Origin: a virus
Virus record (IMG/VR): IMGVR_UViG_3300049215_000814
Span: 1-28,181 of that record
DNA: 28,181 bases
Strand: one strand, 5' to 3'
The notes under the pieces were generated by a model. That model saw nothing but the letters and a program-made list of their open reading frames with translations, was not told where the DNA came from and did no database searches. The translations under genes and the position numbers were made by a program. Shown one piece after another: positions 14,999-23,065 of the stretch (positions within the stretch are counted from its first letter, which is position 1; the number at the start of each line of letters is the position of its first letter).

Positions 14999-15364
14999 GT
15001 GCTGCAGCAGGGCGGGCTGTGCGCGCGTGAAGAGGATTGCCCCGACCGCGTCTTCCGTTGCCGGAAATGCGGATACTCGTCGCAGACGGAACTGGATGGC
15101 TGCCCCGCCTGCGGCGCGGATTGGAGGGCCATCGACGTCAGCCACGGGCCGGGCTGTCCGAAGAACCGGCTCGAAGAGGCGATGGACACGCCCGATGGCG
15201 CTCTTGTTCGCCGCTGCTTCCGCATTCTGAATGCGAAGAACATCGGACTGACGATCACGCTGGCTGACATCACGGAAGAGGAGTTCCGGGTGCTGGAGTT
15301 GATCGAGGCCGAGCGACAGGCGCAGATCAACAATGGGGACGGCGGCAACAGGAGTTCGCGGTAG
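14999..15364 (+). CDS. Zinc-ribbon protein after the chaperone gene
   Basis: The protein has 121 residues from a GTG at 14999, the only standard start in the frame. Cys-x2-Cys pairs (CRKCGYSS, CPACGADW), plus earlier and later cysteines, form a probable zinc ribbon at residues 20-42. The C-terminal half is helical (ITEEEFRVLELIEAERQAQ). The sequence upstream of the GTG in this frame also reads as coding (AAPGDWPEEPGVRFLIRS), reaching back to the previous stop codon. The true protein may therefore start earlier at an unusual codon (ATA at 14942) or be made as a -1 frameshift extension of the chaperone. It converges with the next gene at a distance of four bases. Confidence 0.7.
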   Translation: MLQQGGLCAREEDCPDRVFRCRKCGYSSQTELDGCPACGADWRAIDVSHGPGCPKNRLEEAMDTPDGALVRRCFRILNAKNIGLTITLADITEEEFRVLELIEAERQAQINNGDGGNRSSR

Positions 15365-15368
15365 CGGG

Positions 15369-15758
15369 TCAGTCGAGAAACGGCGGTGTCTCGACAATCG
15401 CGTAGGGTCTTCTGAAGTTCGTCGCTATTTTCTTGCCACTGCTCTTCAGCCGCAAGTCCTGTGGCGAGTGACCTTTGATCTTCCGCAACGCTTTAACGGA
15501 GTAGCTCGTGGTCTTGCCTTCGATTTCAGGCTGCTTAGTGAGGATTCCCCAATAAAGCAATCGCTCGCAGTTCGTTGCGTCCCCGAACACCACGAGCATT
15601 GTCTTGCCCTCGACATCCGCCTTACTCCACAGAGCGCAGCCAGTCCTCCAGACCTTCGCTTCAGAAAAAAGGATGGCCCTGCTACTACGCGCTGCCTTTG
15701 CGAGTTTGTCTGGATGCGCGATCGTGTAGATGCTGAACTTGAAGCGTTCCCGTGGCAT
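15369..15758 (-). CDS. Possible PUA/EVE-like cargo protein
   Basis: The protein has 129 residues, with GGAG six bases before its ATG. It is compact and contains SIYTIAHPDKLAK, TMLVVFGDATNCERLLYWGIL, SYSVKALRKIKG, and a closing NFRRPYAIVETPPFL. The pattern, with strands ending in a conserved R-P-Y-A segment, reminds me of PUA-like small-molecule or nucleic-acid-binding folds such as EVE/ASCH. This is an impression, not a match. It is on the opposite strand to the tail operon and splits the zinc-ribbon gene from the next tail gene. A sampled line has 32 G+C in 60 bases. EVE-like proteins often accompany restriction or defence genes, so a defence-linked cargo role is possible. Confidence 0.6.
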   Translation of the reverse strand: MPRERFKFSIYTIAHPDKLAKAARSSRAILFSEAKVWRTGCALWSKADVEGKTMLVVFGDATNCERLLYWGILTKQPEIEGKTTSYSVKALRKIKGHSPQDLRLKSSGKKIATNFRRPYAIVETPPFLD

Positions 15759-15779
15759 TATGATCTCCCCTGCGGTTCA

Positions 15780-15842
15780 GTGTGCCAACCATCTAAACAG
15801 GATATCCCGGACCGGAAGTGCCTCGGAATCCGATTGGCACAC
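15780..15842 (+). repeat. Inverted repeat upstream of the minus-strand cargo gene
   Basis: GTGTGCCAA at 15780-15788 and TTGGCACAC at 15834-15842 are perfect 9-bp complements separated by 45 bases. They lie in the 134-base divergent spacer (15759-15892) between the cargo gene and the next tail gene. An inner palindrome, TCGGAATCCGA, also falls in the loop. The pair could be a regulator site for the cargo gene, but an inverted repeat of this size is expected by chance somewhere in a window this long. Confidence 0.35.
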
Positions 15843-15892
15843 CAGGGGCTCCGCACCAGATTGTTTCTTTCATAACGAATCGCAGATAGTCT

Positions 15893-16351
15893 ATGGCGAG
15901 ATTCCAAACGGTTCTCAAACGCGCCCGCTTTGTCTACTCGCCTTACACCGCGACCGAGATGCAGGGATTCGCGCAGGTCTTAGCCGATTCGATTCGGTCG
16001 CGCATCCAGGGCGGACAAAATATCTACGACCAGGCGGCGGCGCCGCTGAAGCCTGGACTGTCGGGCCGGCGGGGGTACCCAGACTACAAATCCGCGCGAG
16101 GTCTCCAGCCCATCCGCGACTGGACCTGGAGCGGGCACACGCTGCGGTGCCTGAAGGTTTTGACTGCGAACGAAGACCGCGCGGCGATTGGGTTTCTTGA
16201 CGAGGCTCTTTCTGGCCGGCGCCAGACGGCTTCGCAGATCGCCGCCTTCAACAACCGGCGGGAGGCGCAATGGGGCGTGTCGCCGCAAGATCGGCGGGTG
16301 GTGCTCGCCGCGTTCCAGGCACGTCCCTTCGTAATGCTTAAGGCAGCGTGA
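15893..16351 (+). CDS. Small phage morphogenesis protein, role uncertain
   Basis: The protein has 152 residues from the ATG at 15893. The first part (FAQVLADSIRSRIQGGQNIYDQAAAPLKP) is helical, followed by basic DWTWSGHTLRCLKVL, then strands, and a closing helix-turn (QWGVSPQDRRVVLAAF). A start with a helix plus a central basic beta region and a W/G-S/T-G-x-L-like motif recalls virion-morphogenesis or HK97 gp10-type tail completion proteins, but I cannot assign the family firmly. It ends two bases before the tape measure start and is clearly part of the tail operon. Confidence 0.65.
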   Translation: MARFQTVLKRARFVYSPYTATEMQGFAQVLADSIRSRIQGGQNIYDQAAAPLKPGLSGRRGYPDYKSARGLQPIRDWTWSGHTLRCLKVLTANEDRAAIGFLDEALSGRRQTASQIAAFNNRREAQWGVSPQDRRVVLAAFQARPFVMLKAA

Positions 16352-16352
16352 A

Positions 16353-19300
16353 ATGGCAGACCAGGCAGAGCGCGTAATTCTCGAAGCAGAGGATCAGGTC
16401 AGTCCAGTTGTGGACAAGGCCAATGCCGGCCTGGATCGCTTCGAGAAGCAAGCGGAATCGTCGCACGGCAAGGTGATTCGGATTTCTGATCAGACGCGCA
16501 CCAGCGTCCAGCGGCTGATTGCATCGCTCGAAAAGCAGGCCGAAACCTACGGCAAGAGCGGCGTGGAACGGTTGATCACGCAGCGGGATCAGCTCTTGCA
16601 GCGATACAATCGCGAGCCACAGGCCATCGACGCGATCACCAAGTCCTACGAAAAGATGATTGCGATGGAGGAGAAGGTCGCGCGTGATGCTCACGCGCTT
16701 AAGGCAGCTAAGGAAGCGGAAGAGGCGCTGCTGAAGCAATCGGAAGCCATAAAGGGGTTCGGCGAGCGGGTCAGCCAGTTCATGGAGAATCCGCTCCAGG
16801 GAGCGAAGGGCGCGGTCTCGTCCGTGCTATCTGCCCTTGGTCCGTTCGGAATTGCGGTCACGACCGGCGCGGCGGTGCTCGGCACCATCGCGGTATCCGC
16901 ATTCGAGGCTGCAAAGAGCCTCGGCGAGTACGGCACGCGTGTGAAGGATGCGGAGTTGCGCACTGGTTTGACCGCGAAGGAAGTCGGCCAGTTCGGTTTC
17001 GCGGCGCGCGCCGTCGGCCAGGACATATCGATTGTCGAGCGCCTCATGCGCGGCATGGCGCAGGCGGCGAACGACAATTCCAACGAAGGTGAAAAGGCGC
17101 GGACAACGATGCGCGCGATGGGGATCGAGTTTCACACCGCTACGGGCGAGATGAAACCCACCTCCGAGATCCTGATCGAGCTCTCGGAGGGACTGAACAG
17201 GCTACCGGCGGGGTTTGAGCGGGACGCCGCTGCGATGGCGCTATTCAAGAAGGTCGGCGTCGAGGCGATTCCGTTCATGACGGAGCTGAATGAAAATCTG
17301 CGCGTCGCTCACGAGCAGGGCTTCGGGCCGACCGAGGAGGATGTCCACCGTTTCTCCGAATACCAGCGCGAAGTCACGGTACTCGAAACCAAGTGGGACT
17401 CGCTAGTCCGCAAGTTCAAGGAGGGGTTGGTCGTCACTGTGACGTGGGTCGGCAAGGGCGTCGATTGGTTCACTGGCGATGATGAACGGCAGCACCGCGA
17501 GGAGATCCAGGCGTTGCAGGAGGCCGCGCAGATCAAGTTAGTGGGAGGTTACGGCGCGAGCATGTCGGTCAGCGGCCACCGCAATGAGATGGGCAACATG
17601 GAGCGCCAGGCGCCGGACATCATGAAAAACCGCGATGCCACGCTGAAGCGCATCGAGGATCTGCGAGCCGAGCAGGAACGATTGACCCGCGGTTTCGGTA
17701 TGCTGCAGGCGATCGCTCCCACGCGCGATGAGGAAACGCGTTCGAAGAAGGCGAGCGACATCCAGGACCAGATCCAGCAGTTGCAGAAGATGCTGGAGGA
17801 TGCCGAGGCAACGACCAAGCGGAGCGATCTGCACGCTGGCAAGGAAGAGACGGAGCGCATTCGTGCCCGGTTTTTTGGCACGCACGACGGCATGGAGAAG
17901 GCGTACGCCGACGCCAAGAAGGATGTCGAGCGGTTGCAGAAACAACTTCTCGAACCGGACAAGCCGTTGACAAAATCGCAGGCGCAGGATCTGGATCAAC
18001 AACTCCACGCGGCGCAAGCTAACGAGACTCGCCGCAAAGCGGCGTTGGATGCGGTGACGAAGGGCGCGGAACAGCTCAAGGAGTTCCAGCGCCAGGCGGC
18101 CGAGTTCGAGAAGAAGGGCGATGAATCGGAACTGGACGCGATCGGCAAGATCTATTATCAGCGGGACCAGTTGCTGAAGCAGGCCGCGCTGGTGAAGGCA
18201 TCGGAAAAGGAGATCGCCGCGATTCGCAAGTCTGCTGACGCGCAGGCGTCGGTTTTGTACAAAAAGGAATGGGAGGCGTTTGAAAAGTACGACGAGAAGC
18301 AGAGGGACGAGCGGGTTAAGAGGATGCTCGCGCTGATGTCCCCGTCGAAGGACCAGATGAAGGAGTGGGAGGAGTACTTCGCCGCGCAGGAAAAGATCGA
18401 GGACATCGGAGTCCAGACGCAGCGTGAAGATGCTCGGCGGCGCGCGGCGCGATCCGGGCGCATGGCGGAACTGACTGCCGGCCAGGAAACGCCGGTGGCG
18501 ATGTCCGAAGCCGAAAAGCGCGACCGGGCGGATCGAAAAGAAGTGGCGGCTGCGCAGCAGGCATACCATGCCAGGCTCGACCTGGCGGTCCAACTGGCCG
18601 GCATCGAAGCGGAGCGCATCTCGAAAGAAGAGAACGCGGCGAAGCGCTCCGTGCTGGCGGCGCAGGCGCAGAAGGATCTGTTCACGGAACTCGCCCAGGC
18701 GCAGGACCAGTTCGAGGAGAAGCAGGCGCAGATCCAACAGAAGCGTCAACAGGAAATACAGTCGCAGATCGACGGGTTACAAAAGCAGGCCGAACGGCTG
18801 TTCGATGTCCTGTTCACGAAGCCCAAGAATTTCGGCAAGGATCTGTTCAGCACGATTCACGCCGCAGTGCTCAAGCCAGTGACGGAAACACTGGGCGGCG
18901 CGGTGGCGAACGTGGTGCATCCGATCATTTACGGATCGGACGGGCGCAGCGGCCTTAGCGGGATGTTGCGCGGCACCTCCCAGGATCCGGTGCGCGTCTC
19001 GACCGACATGAACACGTCGGCGACGATGCAGAACAGTGCGGTGATGGCCAGCTTGACGGCGATTCTTGCCGCGAGCATGGGAGTGGCGGCTCCGTCAACG
19101 TCCGGCGGCGCGGCTGGCGTTCCGTCGATCTCGATCCCGTCGATTTCGGCTCCGGCGAGCGCGAGTGCGAGCTTGAGCTTGCCAACGATCATCGGGGGCG
19201 GTTTCTCGTTGGGCGGAACGTCGAATGCAGCGGGCGGCGGTGGAAGCTCGGTTTCTGCAGCGGGCGCGCCTGATCTTCATGACCTTCCAATGCGTTCCAC

Positions 19301-20282
19301 TTCAGGGAGCGCTGGATTCAATCCGCTGGGGTTGTTGTTTCCAAGTTCCAGCAAAGGAATGGGCGGGATTGCGGGGAACATCTTCAACCCCGGTGGCCTC
19401 ACCGGCATGCTTGGAAATTTGAAGAATTCCGTCTACAACTCGGGCGGCATCATCATGGGGCCGGGCGTTGGCACTACCGCAGCGGGAATAGGCGGACCGC
19501 TTGGCACGGTTGCAGGTGTGGCCTCGAGCCCGGCGGCGGGCATGGCCGGCCTGATGCTCGGCATCAACGGCGTCCAGCGCCAGGGCGTCGGAGGAACGAT
19601 CGAGGCCGGTCTAGGCGGCGCGCTCGCGGGCTTCTCGCTGGGCTCGCAGATCGGTTCGCTCGGTGGTCCGATGGGAGCGGCGATCGGCGCCGGTGCCGGT
19701 GTCCTCGCAGGAGTCATCAGTTCGGTGTTTTTCGAGTCTCCGCAGAAAAAGGCTCACGACGACATCCAGCAAATCTACGGCGTGAACATCCCGCAGAACA
19801 GCGGCACGATCAAGCAGGTGGTGCAGCTCGCACAGTCGCAGTTTGGCGGGGATATCGCGGTGGCCGTGCGGTCGCCAAGCGTCCGTCAACTGGTGATGCT
19901 GTACTCGGAAGCCACCGGCCAAAAGATGCCGCTGTCGGCCACGACGCCGTACGCGGGGAGCCTCGTGGAGCAAGGCGGCAAAGTCTACCAACAAGCCAGC
20001 TATCAGGATGGCCAAGCGCATGTCTACGCCTCGAATATTCCGACTCTCGGAGGGATCGCGGCTGGAACCTATCCGACGCCGGGCGGTCCGAACACGTCTG
20101 GCGGGAGCGGCGCGACGTACATGTCGCTGAACATCAGCGGCAACGACGCCGCGAATTTCATGACCGGCCAGTTCGTGACGCCGCAGTTCGTGACCGACCA
20201 GGCGATGGCGGCGCAGTATTCGAGCTACGGGCGCACGCAGCAGTCGGCCAATATGCAACTGCCCGGTTTGACAGTGTCCTAA
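16353..20282 (+). CDS. Tail tape measure protein
   Basis: With 1309 residues this is the second-longest protein in the window, and it has the usual tape-measure plan. The start (VILEAEDQVSPVVDKANAGL) is typical. Residues 145-190 are a hydrophobic stretch (VSSVLSALGPFGIAVTT). Residues 200-330 carry the AKEVGQFGFAARAVG region found in many phage tape measures. Residues 390-840 are long charged coiled coil. The C-terminal 400 residues are Gly/Ser-rich with a glycine-zipper-like hydrophobic run (IGAGAGVLAGVISSVFF) near residue 1115. It sets tail length and may form the DNA-injection channel in the host membrane. At roughly 1.5 angstrom per residue it would specify a tail of about 0.2 micrometre. 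Confidence 0.95.
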   Translation: MADQAERVILEAEDQVSPVVDKANAGLDRFEKQAESSHGKVIRISDQTRTSVQRLIASLEKQAETYGKSGVERLITQRDQLLQRYNREPQAIDAITKSYEKMIAMEEKVARDAHALKAAKEAEEALLKQSEAIKGFGERVSQFMENPLQGAKGAVSSVLSALGPFGIAVTTGAAVLGTIAVSAFEAAKSLGEYGTRVKDAELRTGLTAKEVGQFGFAARAVGQDISIVERLMRGMAQAANDNSNEGEKARTTMRAMGIEFHTATGEMKPTSEILIELSEGLNRLPAGFERDAAAMALFKKVGVEAIPFMTELNENLRVAHEQGFGPTEEDVHRFSEYQREVTVLETKWDSLVRKFKEGLVVTVTWVGKGVDWFTGDDERQHREEIQALQEAAQIKLVGGYGASMSVSGHRNEMGNMERQAPDIMKNRDATLKRIEDLRAEQERLTRGFGMLQAIAPTRDEETRSKKASDIQDQIQQLQKMLEDAEATTKRSDLHAGKEETERIRARFFGTHDGMEKAYADAKKDVERLQKQLLEPDKPLTKSQAQDLDQQLHAAQANETRRKAALDAVTKGAEQLKEFQRQAAEFEKKGDESELDAIGKIYYQRDQLLKQAALVKASEKEIAAIRKSADAQASVLYKKEWEAFEKYDEKQRDERVKRMLALMSPSKDQMKEWEEYFAAQEKIEDIGVQTQREDARRRAARSGRMAELTAGQETPVAMSEAEKRDRADRKEVAAAQQAYHARLDLAVQLAGIEAERISKEENAAKRSVLAAQAQKDLFTELAQAQDQFEEKQAQIQQKRQQEIQSQIDGLQKQAERLFDVLFTKPKNFGKDLFSTIHAAVLKPVTETLGGAVANVVHPIIYGSDGRSGLSGMLRGTSQDPVRVSTDMNTSATMQNSAVMASLTAILAASMGVAAPSTSGGAAGVPSISIPSISAPASASASLSLPTIIGGGFSLGGTSNAAGGGGSSVSAAGAPDLHDLPMRSTSGSAGFNPLGLLFPSSSKGMGGIAGNIFNPGGLTGMLGNLKNSVYNSGGIIMGPGVGTTAAGIGGPLGTVAGVASSPAAGMAGLMLGINGVQRQGVGGTIEAGLGGALAGFSLGSQIGSLGGPMGAAIGAGAGVLAGVISSVFFESPQKKAHDDIQQIYGVNIPQNSGTIKQVVQLAQSQFGGDIAVAVRSPSVRQLVMLYSEATGQKMPLSATTPYAGSLVEQGGKVYQQASYQDGQAHVYASNIPTLGGIAAGTYPTPGGPNTSGGSGATYMSLNISGNDAANFMTGQFVTPQFVTDQAMAAQYSSYGRTQQSANMQLPGLTVS

Positions 20283-20316
20283 TACCGGTTTCATCACCCC
20301 ACAACTAGGATCGATC

Positions 20317-22461
20317 ATGCGGAAACTGCTTCTCCTTCTTGCGTTCTGGCTATTGTGCGCCCCGCTGTGCCGGGCACAGCCGGTGCTGACCACGATCCAA
20401 GACACGCTCTACAACGTCGATGGGTCGCTGATGGATGGCAACATCATCGTGACCAACGCGGCCTTCTCAGTCGGGGGCGTGCCGATCGCGCGCGGCGCTC
20501 GTGCCTTTCCGATCACGAACGGCGTGGTCAACATTCAACTCGCGCCCACGGATCACGCGAGCCCGGCCATCGTTTATACGATAAACACGGTCTCGAACGG
20601 GCAGACTTCGACGAGCGTTTGGTCGGTGCCGACACTCCCGTCGTCCCGGTGCCCATCGGGGACCTGCACCATCGTGCAAGTCACGACCCTTTACACGCCC
20701 GGCCCGACGACGACGGTCGCGCTCTCGCAGCTCTCCACGCAAGGTGCCACGAACGGGCAGCTCATCTGCGACAGCAGCGGTGTGGCCGTGTGGTGCAATC
20801 CGGCGGCCTCGGGAGTCACATCGTTCAACAGCAGAAGCGGCTCGGTCACACCCGCAGCGAATGATTACAACTTTAATCAGCTCGTGGGTGCAGCTTCGGT
20901 CGGCCAACTGCCGACAGGAATCCCGACCGCCAACATCGGAGGAGGCAGCGTCGGGAATACGGCTTTCGGATACGTCGCCAACTTGACGAGCGATGCGCAA
21001 GCTCAGCTCAATGCGAAGCTCGCCGCGGCGAACAATCTGTCCGACGTAGGCAGTCCAGCTACGGCGCTGTCGAATCTCGGTGCGCTTCCTAAGGGTGCGG
21101 TCGTCACGTGGATCGATCAGTATTGCAGTGTGCCGGGAACCTATGACGACACCTGCTTCTCCGGCGCGTTCACCGCAGCTGGGTCTGCGCAGAATGTGAC
21201 CTTCATAATGGGTCCGAATACCTATACGCTGCAAAACGGGCTCTCGATCTCCAGCAGGACGGGGTGGACCGTCATGGGCCTGAAGGCTCGCAGCAAGCTC
21301 ACTGTGAAAAATGGATTGAACGCTGCGATGTTGACGCTGAACTCGACCACCGATTTCGCGATGAGGGATGTGTTCGCCGACGGAAATTATACGAATCAGA
21401 CGAGTGAAACCTCGGTGATCTCGGCGACGAACATCATCGGTCTGATCGTCCAGGGAAACAGATTCGCGAACGTGAAGGGCCGTGCGGTGGTGGTGAGCAA
21501 CTCGTCTCCTGATTCCAGCGACGGACTGTTCATCGCGGACAACATCATCTCGGGCACCACAGATTCCGCGCTCTATCTGACGCTGTATCTGGACGCCCTG
21601 ACGATCGTCGGCAACCGGATCGACGGCGTCGGCATCGATGGAAGCAATCCGCAGAAGTCGGCCGCGATCTACGTCACCAAGGGCGTAAGTTTCGGACACC
21701 TCCTCGGGGCGGGCTACAGCGGGAATTACGTTATGGCCTCGCCCAACGTCAACGGCAATACGTTTCTCCAGTATGGAATTCTGTTCGATTCGATCGGCGG
21801 ACTGCCGGTCACGGACATGACAAACTCGTACACGAACATCCAGACCAACTGCGCCGCCATCAACTCTGGCCTGACCTGTGTCACGGGCGTCCCCAGCATG
21901 GTGAGCGGGAACCCGACCCAGATTTACCCCCTCGGCTACTGCTCCTCGGTCGGCGCGACCCCCATCCCGAGTCCGCACTTCGTGGGATCGAGCACGGCGA
22001 TGCAGTGCATCTCGGTCGGAGGCACCGCGATGGCAGCGGTCCCGTTGGCCCACGGAGGCGGCGACGTGTACGTTTCGATGTTGGTTGAACCTCCGGTGAC
22101 GTACCTGTCGACGACCTTGTCCTTGGGTGGTTACACGGATGCTGCCGGCGGCAACGTTGACTTCATCGCTTTCATGGCGTGCGCGCCGTTCAGCGTTTCC
22201 AGTGGGCCGACTTTTCCGGCCATGCTTTCAGGTTCGGCCTCGCTTCCGGTGACGTCGGGCGGCAGCAGCTCGTCGATCAGCAGTTCCTCGGTCAACGAGT
22301 TCGCCCCGCCGTACAGTCTCGGCATCAACTCGACTTGTCAGATTCCAACGGGAGCCGTGATCACGCGCCAGTATCGGCGCGGCAGCAACGCGGCTGATAC
22401 GAACACCGGGACCTTATGGATTGTTTGGGCCAAGTACGAACAGAACTTCAGGGTCCAGTAG
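20317..22461 (+). CDS. Tail fibre/spike with beta-helix and signal peptide
   Basis: The protein has 714 residues, and AGGA lies six bases before the ATG. Residues 1-20 (MRKLLLLLAFWLLCAPLCRA) look like a Sec signal peptide with a C-R-A cleavage site and no lipobox, which is unusual for a phage tail protein. Residues 237-258 contain NLSDVGSPATALSNLGA, a repeat widely seen in tail fibres. Residues 300-450 have the regular short strands of a right-handed beta-helix (LIVQGNRFANVKG, LFIADNIISGT, LTIVGNRIDGV), as in host-polysaccharide-binding spikes. The C-terminal part is Ser/Gly-rich with paired cysteines and may be a receptor-binding head. It lies between the tape measure and tip genes. It could alternatively be an exported bacterial surface protein captured by the phage. 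Confidence 0.8.
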   Translation: MRKLLLLLAFWLLCAPLCRAQPVLTTIQDTLYNVDGSLMDGNIIVTNAAFSVGGVPIARGARAFPITNGVVNIQLAPTDHASPAIVYTINTVSNGQTSTSVWSVPTLPSSRCPSGTCTIVQVTTLYTPGPTTTVALSQLSTQGATNGQLICDSSGVAVWCNPAASGVTSFNSRSGSVTPAANDYNFNQLVGAASVGQLPTGIPTANIGGGSVGNTAFGYVANLTSDAQAQLNAKLAAANNLSDVGSPATALSNLGALPKGAVVTWIDQYCSVPGTYDDTCFSGAFTAAGSAQNVTFIMGPNTYTLQNGLSISSRTGWTVMGLKARSKLTVKNGLNAAMLTLNSTTDFAMRDVFADGNYTNQTSETSVISATNIIGLIVQGNRFANVKGRAVVVSNSSPDSSDGLFIADNIISGTTDSALYLTLYLDALTIVGNRIDGVGIDGSNPQKSAAIYVTKGVSFGHLLGAGYSGNYVMASPNVNGNTFLQYGILFDSIGGLPVTDMTNSYTNIQTNCAAINSGLTCVTGVPSMVSGNPTQIYPLGYCSSVGATPIPSPHFVGSSTAMQCISVGGTAMAAVPLAHGGGDVYVSMLVEPPVTYLSTTLSLGGYTDAAGGNVDFIAFMACAPFSVSSGPTFPAMLSGSASLPVTSGGSSSSISSSSVNEFAPPYSLGINSTCQIPTGAVITRQYRRGSNAADTNTGTLWIVWAKYEQNFRVQ

Positions 22462-22463
22462 AC

Positions 22464-22880
22464 ATGCCCGGAAACATTCAATTCGCCGTGCCGAGCGGAG
22501 TGATGCCGGCATCACTCTGCACGGCATTCACGGAGCTGCGCGAATACGTCCAGCTTCAGAACCAGTATCACGACGGGACCGTCCAGCGATCGCAGCTCGC
22601 GCAGACCTCGCGGCGAACCTTCCGGCTCAGCAAACGACTGACCGCGTCGCTGCTGTCGGCGCTGTACAGCTTCTGGGGTTCGCAGAATGGCGGTGTGACG
22701 CCGTTCGCGTTCTACAATCCATTCGACGTGGCGTCGGGCCAGCAGATCGGCAGCAACTTCGATTCGACCGGCAACAACACCCAGGGGCGCGTGACCGTCG
22801 TGTTCCGAGGCAACTGGGCGCAGGCCACGGATGTCGCGCGGACAAACGTGCAGGGGTTGGAACTGGTGGAAGTGGCGTAG
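22464..22880 (+). CDS. gpM-like / DUF2460-like minor tail protein
   Basis: The protein has 138 residues from the ATG at 22464, two bases after the fibre stop. The pattern RTFRLSKRLTASLLSALYSFW, then GGVTPFAFYNPFD, and RVTVVFRG, ending in LELVEVA, fits the small minor tail proteins that sit at the tail tip (lambda gpM, DUF2460), where a strand-helix-strand core precedes an aromatic F-x-F/Y-x-x-P-x-D. The N-terminal part of the 1468-residue protein downstream shows the same pattern, so the two are probable paralogues. It likely joins the tape-measure end to the tip complex. Confidence 0.75.
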   Translation: MPGNIQFAVPSGVMPASLCTAFTELREYVQLQNQYHDGTVQRSQLAQTSRRTFRLSKRLTASLLSALYSFWGSQNGGVTPFAFYNPFDVASGQQIGSNFDSTGNNTQGRVTVVFRGNWAQATDVARTNVQGLELVEVA

Positions 22881-23012
22881 ACAGATCTTTTCGCGAAGCC
22901 TGCGGCAAAGGACTGTGCAGATGTGAGATATGCTCGACTGCAGGACATCGCACTCGCTATAGCCATCCTGGACACTGACTTGCCGAGTGGTGAGCAGGGT
23001 TTCCATGAAGCA

Positions 23013-23050
23013 GGGGGGGGTGGCGAAATCGGTTAATCGGTATAGGTGTT
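23013..23050 (+). other. tRNA-Leu-like 5' fragment next to a cargo gene
   Basis: A run of eight G is followed by TGGCGAAATCGGT. The 14 bases GTGGCGAAATCGGT at 23020-23033 equal the end of the acceptor stem and the D-arm of bacterial tRNA-Leu as I remember E. coli leuX. After that the match fades. The right D-stem arm and the anticodon stem do not pair well, and no T-arm or 3' half follows. It is not a working tRNA. It may be a scar of integration or recombination at a tRNA-Leu gene. The rest of the 185-base spacer 22881-23065 holds nothing I recognise. Confidence 0.35.
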
Positions 23051-23065
23051 AGGCATGAACAATCC

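Noticed and set aside
15372-15395. 7-bp inverted repeat GTCGAGA/TCTCGAC near converging genes, considered as a terminator
   Set aside because: It lies inside the end of the minus-strand coding region, and no T run follows on either strand.
17538-18749. Open frame of 403 codons antisense to the tape measure, Leu/Arg-rich
   Set aside because: It is the complement of Glu/Gln/Lys-rich coiled-coil codons, not a membrane protein.
20467-22053. Open frame of 528 codons antisense to the tail fibre
   Set aside because: It is Arg-rich, low-complexity sequence opposite a protein with clear signal peptide and beta-helix features.
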